Assembly: GCA_009780435.1 (NCBI GenBank)
Contig: WRAB01000011.1
Location: 1 to 64,000, forward strand
Source of the DNA: Oscillospiraceae bacterium
GTDB taxonomy: Bacteria > Bacillota > Clostridia > Oscillospirales > Oscillospiraceae
Direction of reading: 5' to 3'
DNA: 64,000 bases
Under the pieces are notes generated by a model. That model was not told the origin of the DNA. It was given only the letters and a program-made list of their open reading frames with translations, and searched no databases. Position numbers and translations under genes: made by a program. The first letter of the stretch is position 1, and every line of letters begins with the position of its first letter. Below, one piece after another: positions 63,335 through 64,000 of this stretch.

Positions 63335-64000
63335 ATGAAACGAATCTTATTTTTAATTGTTATCATGGCATTATTTTTATCCGCATGTAGCGGCCAGCCG
63401 GAAACGCTCGCCCCGACGGAGACGCCGACAGCAGAGGTGGTTGAAACGCCCGCACCGGTGGAAGACCGCCTAAATGTAATCGCGACCATCTTCCCGCAAT
63501 ATGACTTTATCCGCCAGATCGCAGGAGACCGGGTAGATCTCGCCATGTTGATCTCTCCCGGCGCGGAGAGCCACGCCTTTGAGCCGACGCCCCGCGATAT
63601 GATCGCATTAAACGAGGCAGATCTACTTATTTACGTGGGCGGCCACGGCGATACCTGGGTGGATGCGATTTTGACCTCTCTGGACAATGAGAACATAGGC
63701 CGCGTGGCGCTGGTGGATCTGGTGGACACCGTGGAAGTGGAGCACGACCACGATCATTACCACGGACATACCTGTGCCCATGATGAACACCATCACGATT
63801 GCGACGATGACCACACCTGTAGCGATAATCACCACCATGGCGACTGCAGCGATGACCATCACGATTGCGACGATGACCGCCATAGTGATTGCGACGATGA
63901 TCACCATCACGACTGTGATGACCATGACCATGTGCATCTGGATGAACACGTCTGGACCTCGCCGCAAAACGCCATTTTGATTGTGAAAGCGTTGACGGAA
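63335..64000 (+). CDS. Zinc/manganese ABC transporter binding lipoprotein (ZnuA/AdcA-like), partial
   Basis: The first 222 codons of a metal-binding lipoprotein, open to the window end. A lipoprotein signal (FLIVIMALFLSACS, Cys at residue 18) leads to a short Pro/Thr/Glu linker and the cluster 9 binding fold: LNVIATIFPQYDFIRQIAGD, PGAESHAFEPTPRD with a metal His, and YVGGHGDTWVDAI. Residues about 135-205 form a very long His/Asp/Cys-rich loop with repeats such as HDCDDDH, where ZnuA normally has a shorter His-rich loop. LDEHVWTSPQNA after it is the third metal-site segment. GGAGGGG lies 7 bases before ATG 63335. Zinc is the most likely ligand. Confidence 0.88.
   Translation, partial: MKRILFLIVIMALFLSACSGQPETLAPTETPTAEVVETPAPVEDRLNVIATIFPQYDFIRQIAGDRVDLAMLISPGAESHAFEPTPRDMIALNEADLLIYVGGHGDTWVDAILTSLDNENIGRVALVDLVDTVEVEHDHDHYHGHTCAHDEHHHDCDDDHTCSDNHHHGDCSDDHHDCDDDRHSDCDDDHHHDCDDHDHVHLDEHVWTSPQNAILIVKALTE

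Overview
The window reads as chromosomal DNA of an anaerobic, sugar-fermenting Gram-positive bacterium, most likely an uncultured member of the Clostridia. The pointers are strong GGAGG-type ribosome binding sites with many TTG/GTG starts, SLH-type S-layer proteins, a complete PTS (EI, HPr, EIIA, EIICB) with a BglG-type antiterminator and its RNA target, iron-dependent alcohol dehydrogenase, UMF1-type MFS transporters, holin-like type I toxins and a TcdE-like holin. No rRNA, CRISPR array, integrase or transposase was seen. One tRNA (initiator tRNA-fMet) is present. The genus cannot be told from this sequence alone.

Layout. 0-4 kb: a large secreted RCC1-repeat/lipase/SLH surface protein. 4-6.7 kb: a rhodanese-PP-loop tRNA thiolation protein and a YjiH-like membrane protein. 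7-13.7 kb: an ABC sugar-uptake operon (binding lipoprotein, two permeases) with a GH3 beta-xylosidase-like enzyme and a cysteine desulfurase, followed by a convergent ROK regulator. 15-17 kb: a ZIP metal transporter with two metal-regulator-like operators, divergent from a DUF2935 protein. 17-25 kb: a PfkB kinase, then a deoC-FGGY kinase-epimerase-dehydrogenase-VOC operon that looks like a sugar or polyol catabolic route, then an iron alcohol dehydrogenase. 25-29.5 kb: a phosphodiesterase, two tandem UMF1 transporters, MscL with a zinc ribbon, and a PH-like membrane protein.

29.6-37.5 kb (minus strand) is an N-acetylglucosamine utilisation locus: nagB, then a promoter with an antitermination signal (RAT) and overlapping terminator, then antiterminator, EIIA, EI, HPr, EIICB, a CBM9-like protein and NagA. 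Together they import GlcNAc as GlcNAc-6-P and convert it to fructose-6-P. The HPr has His15 but Arg in place of regulatory Ser46. sfsA follows.

38.4-50.4 kb (plus strand) is the most striking system. Ten tightly packed genes encode a small membrane protein, two zinc-ribbon proteins, a PP2C phosphatase, two paralogous membrane Ser/Thr kinases with different extracellular sensors (one is a degenerate beta-lactamase fold), an intact class A beta-lactamase-like lipoprotein, another zinc-ribbon membrane protein, an FHA-FHA-ABC-ABC2 exporter resembling mycobacterial Rv1747, and an unrecognised 409-residue protein. It looks like a phospho-regulated envelope export or cell-wall sensing system.

50.4-56.2 kb: initiator tRNA, an S-layer protein with a perfect consensus promoter, then an array of four type I toxin-antitoxin units. 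The units encode 27-29 residue holin-like peptides, each with a convergent antisense RNA promoter, and are separated by five copies of the S-layer terminator. A phage-type holin follows. 56.2-59.4 kb: a TetR-ABC exporter operon with two apparent lesions (missing in-frame start in tetR, amber codon in the permease). 59.6-64 kb: a PMT-family mannosyltransferase, a PHP phosphatase, RpiB, a small membrane protein, and the start of a zinc-binding ABC lipoprotein with an exceptional His/Asp/Cys-rich loop, cut by the window edge.
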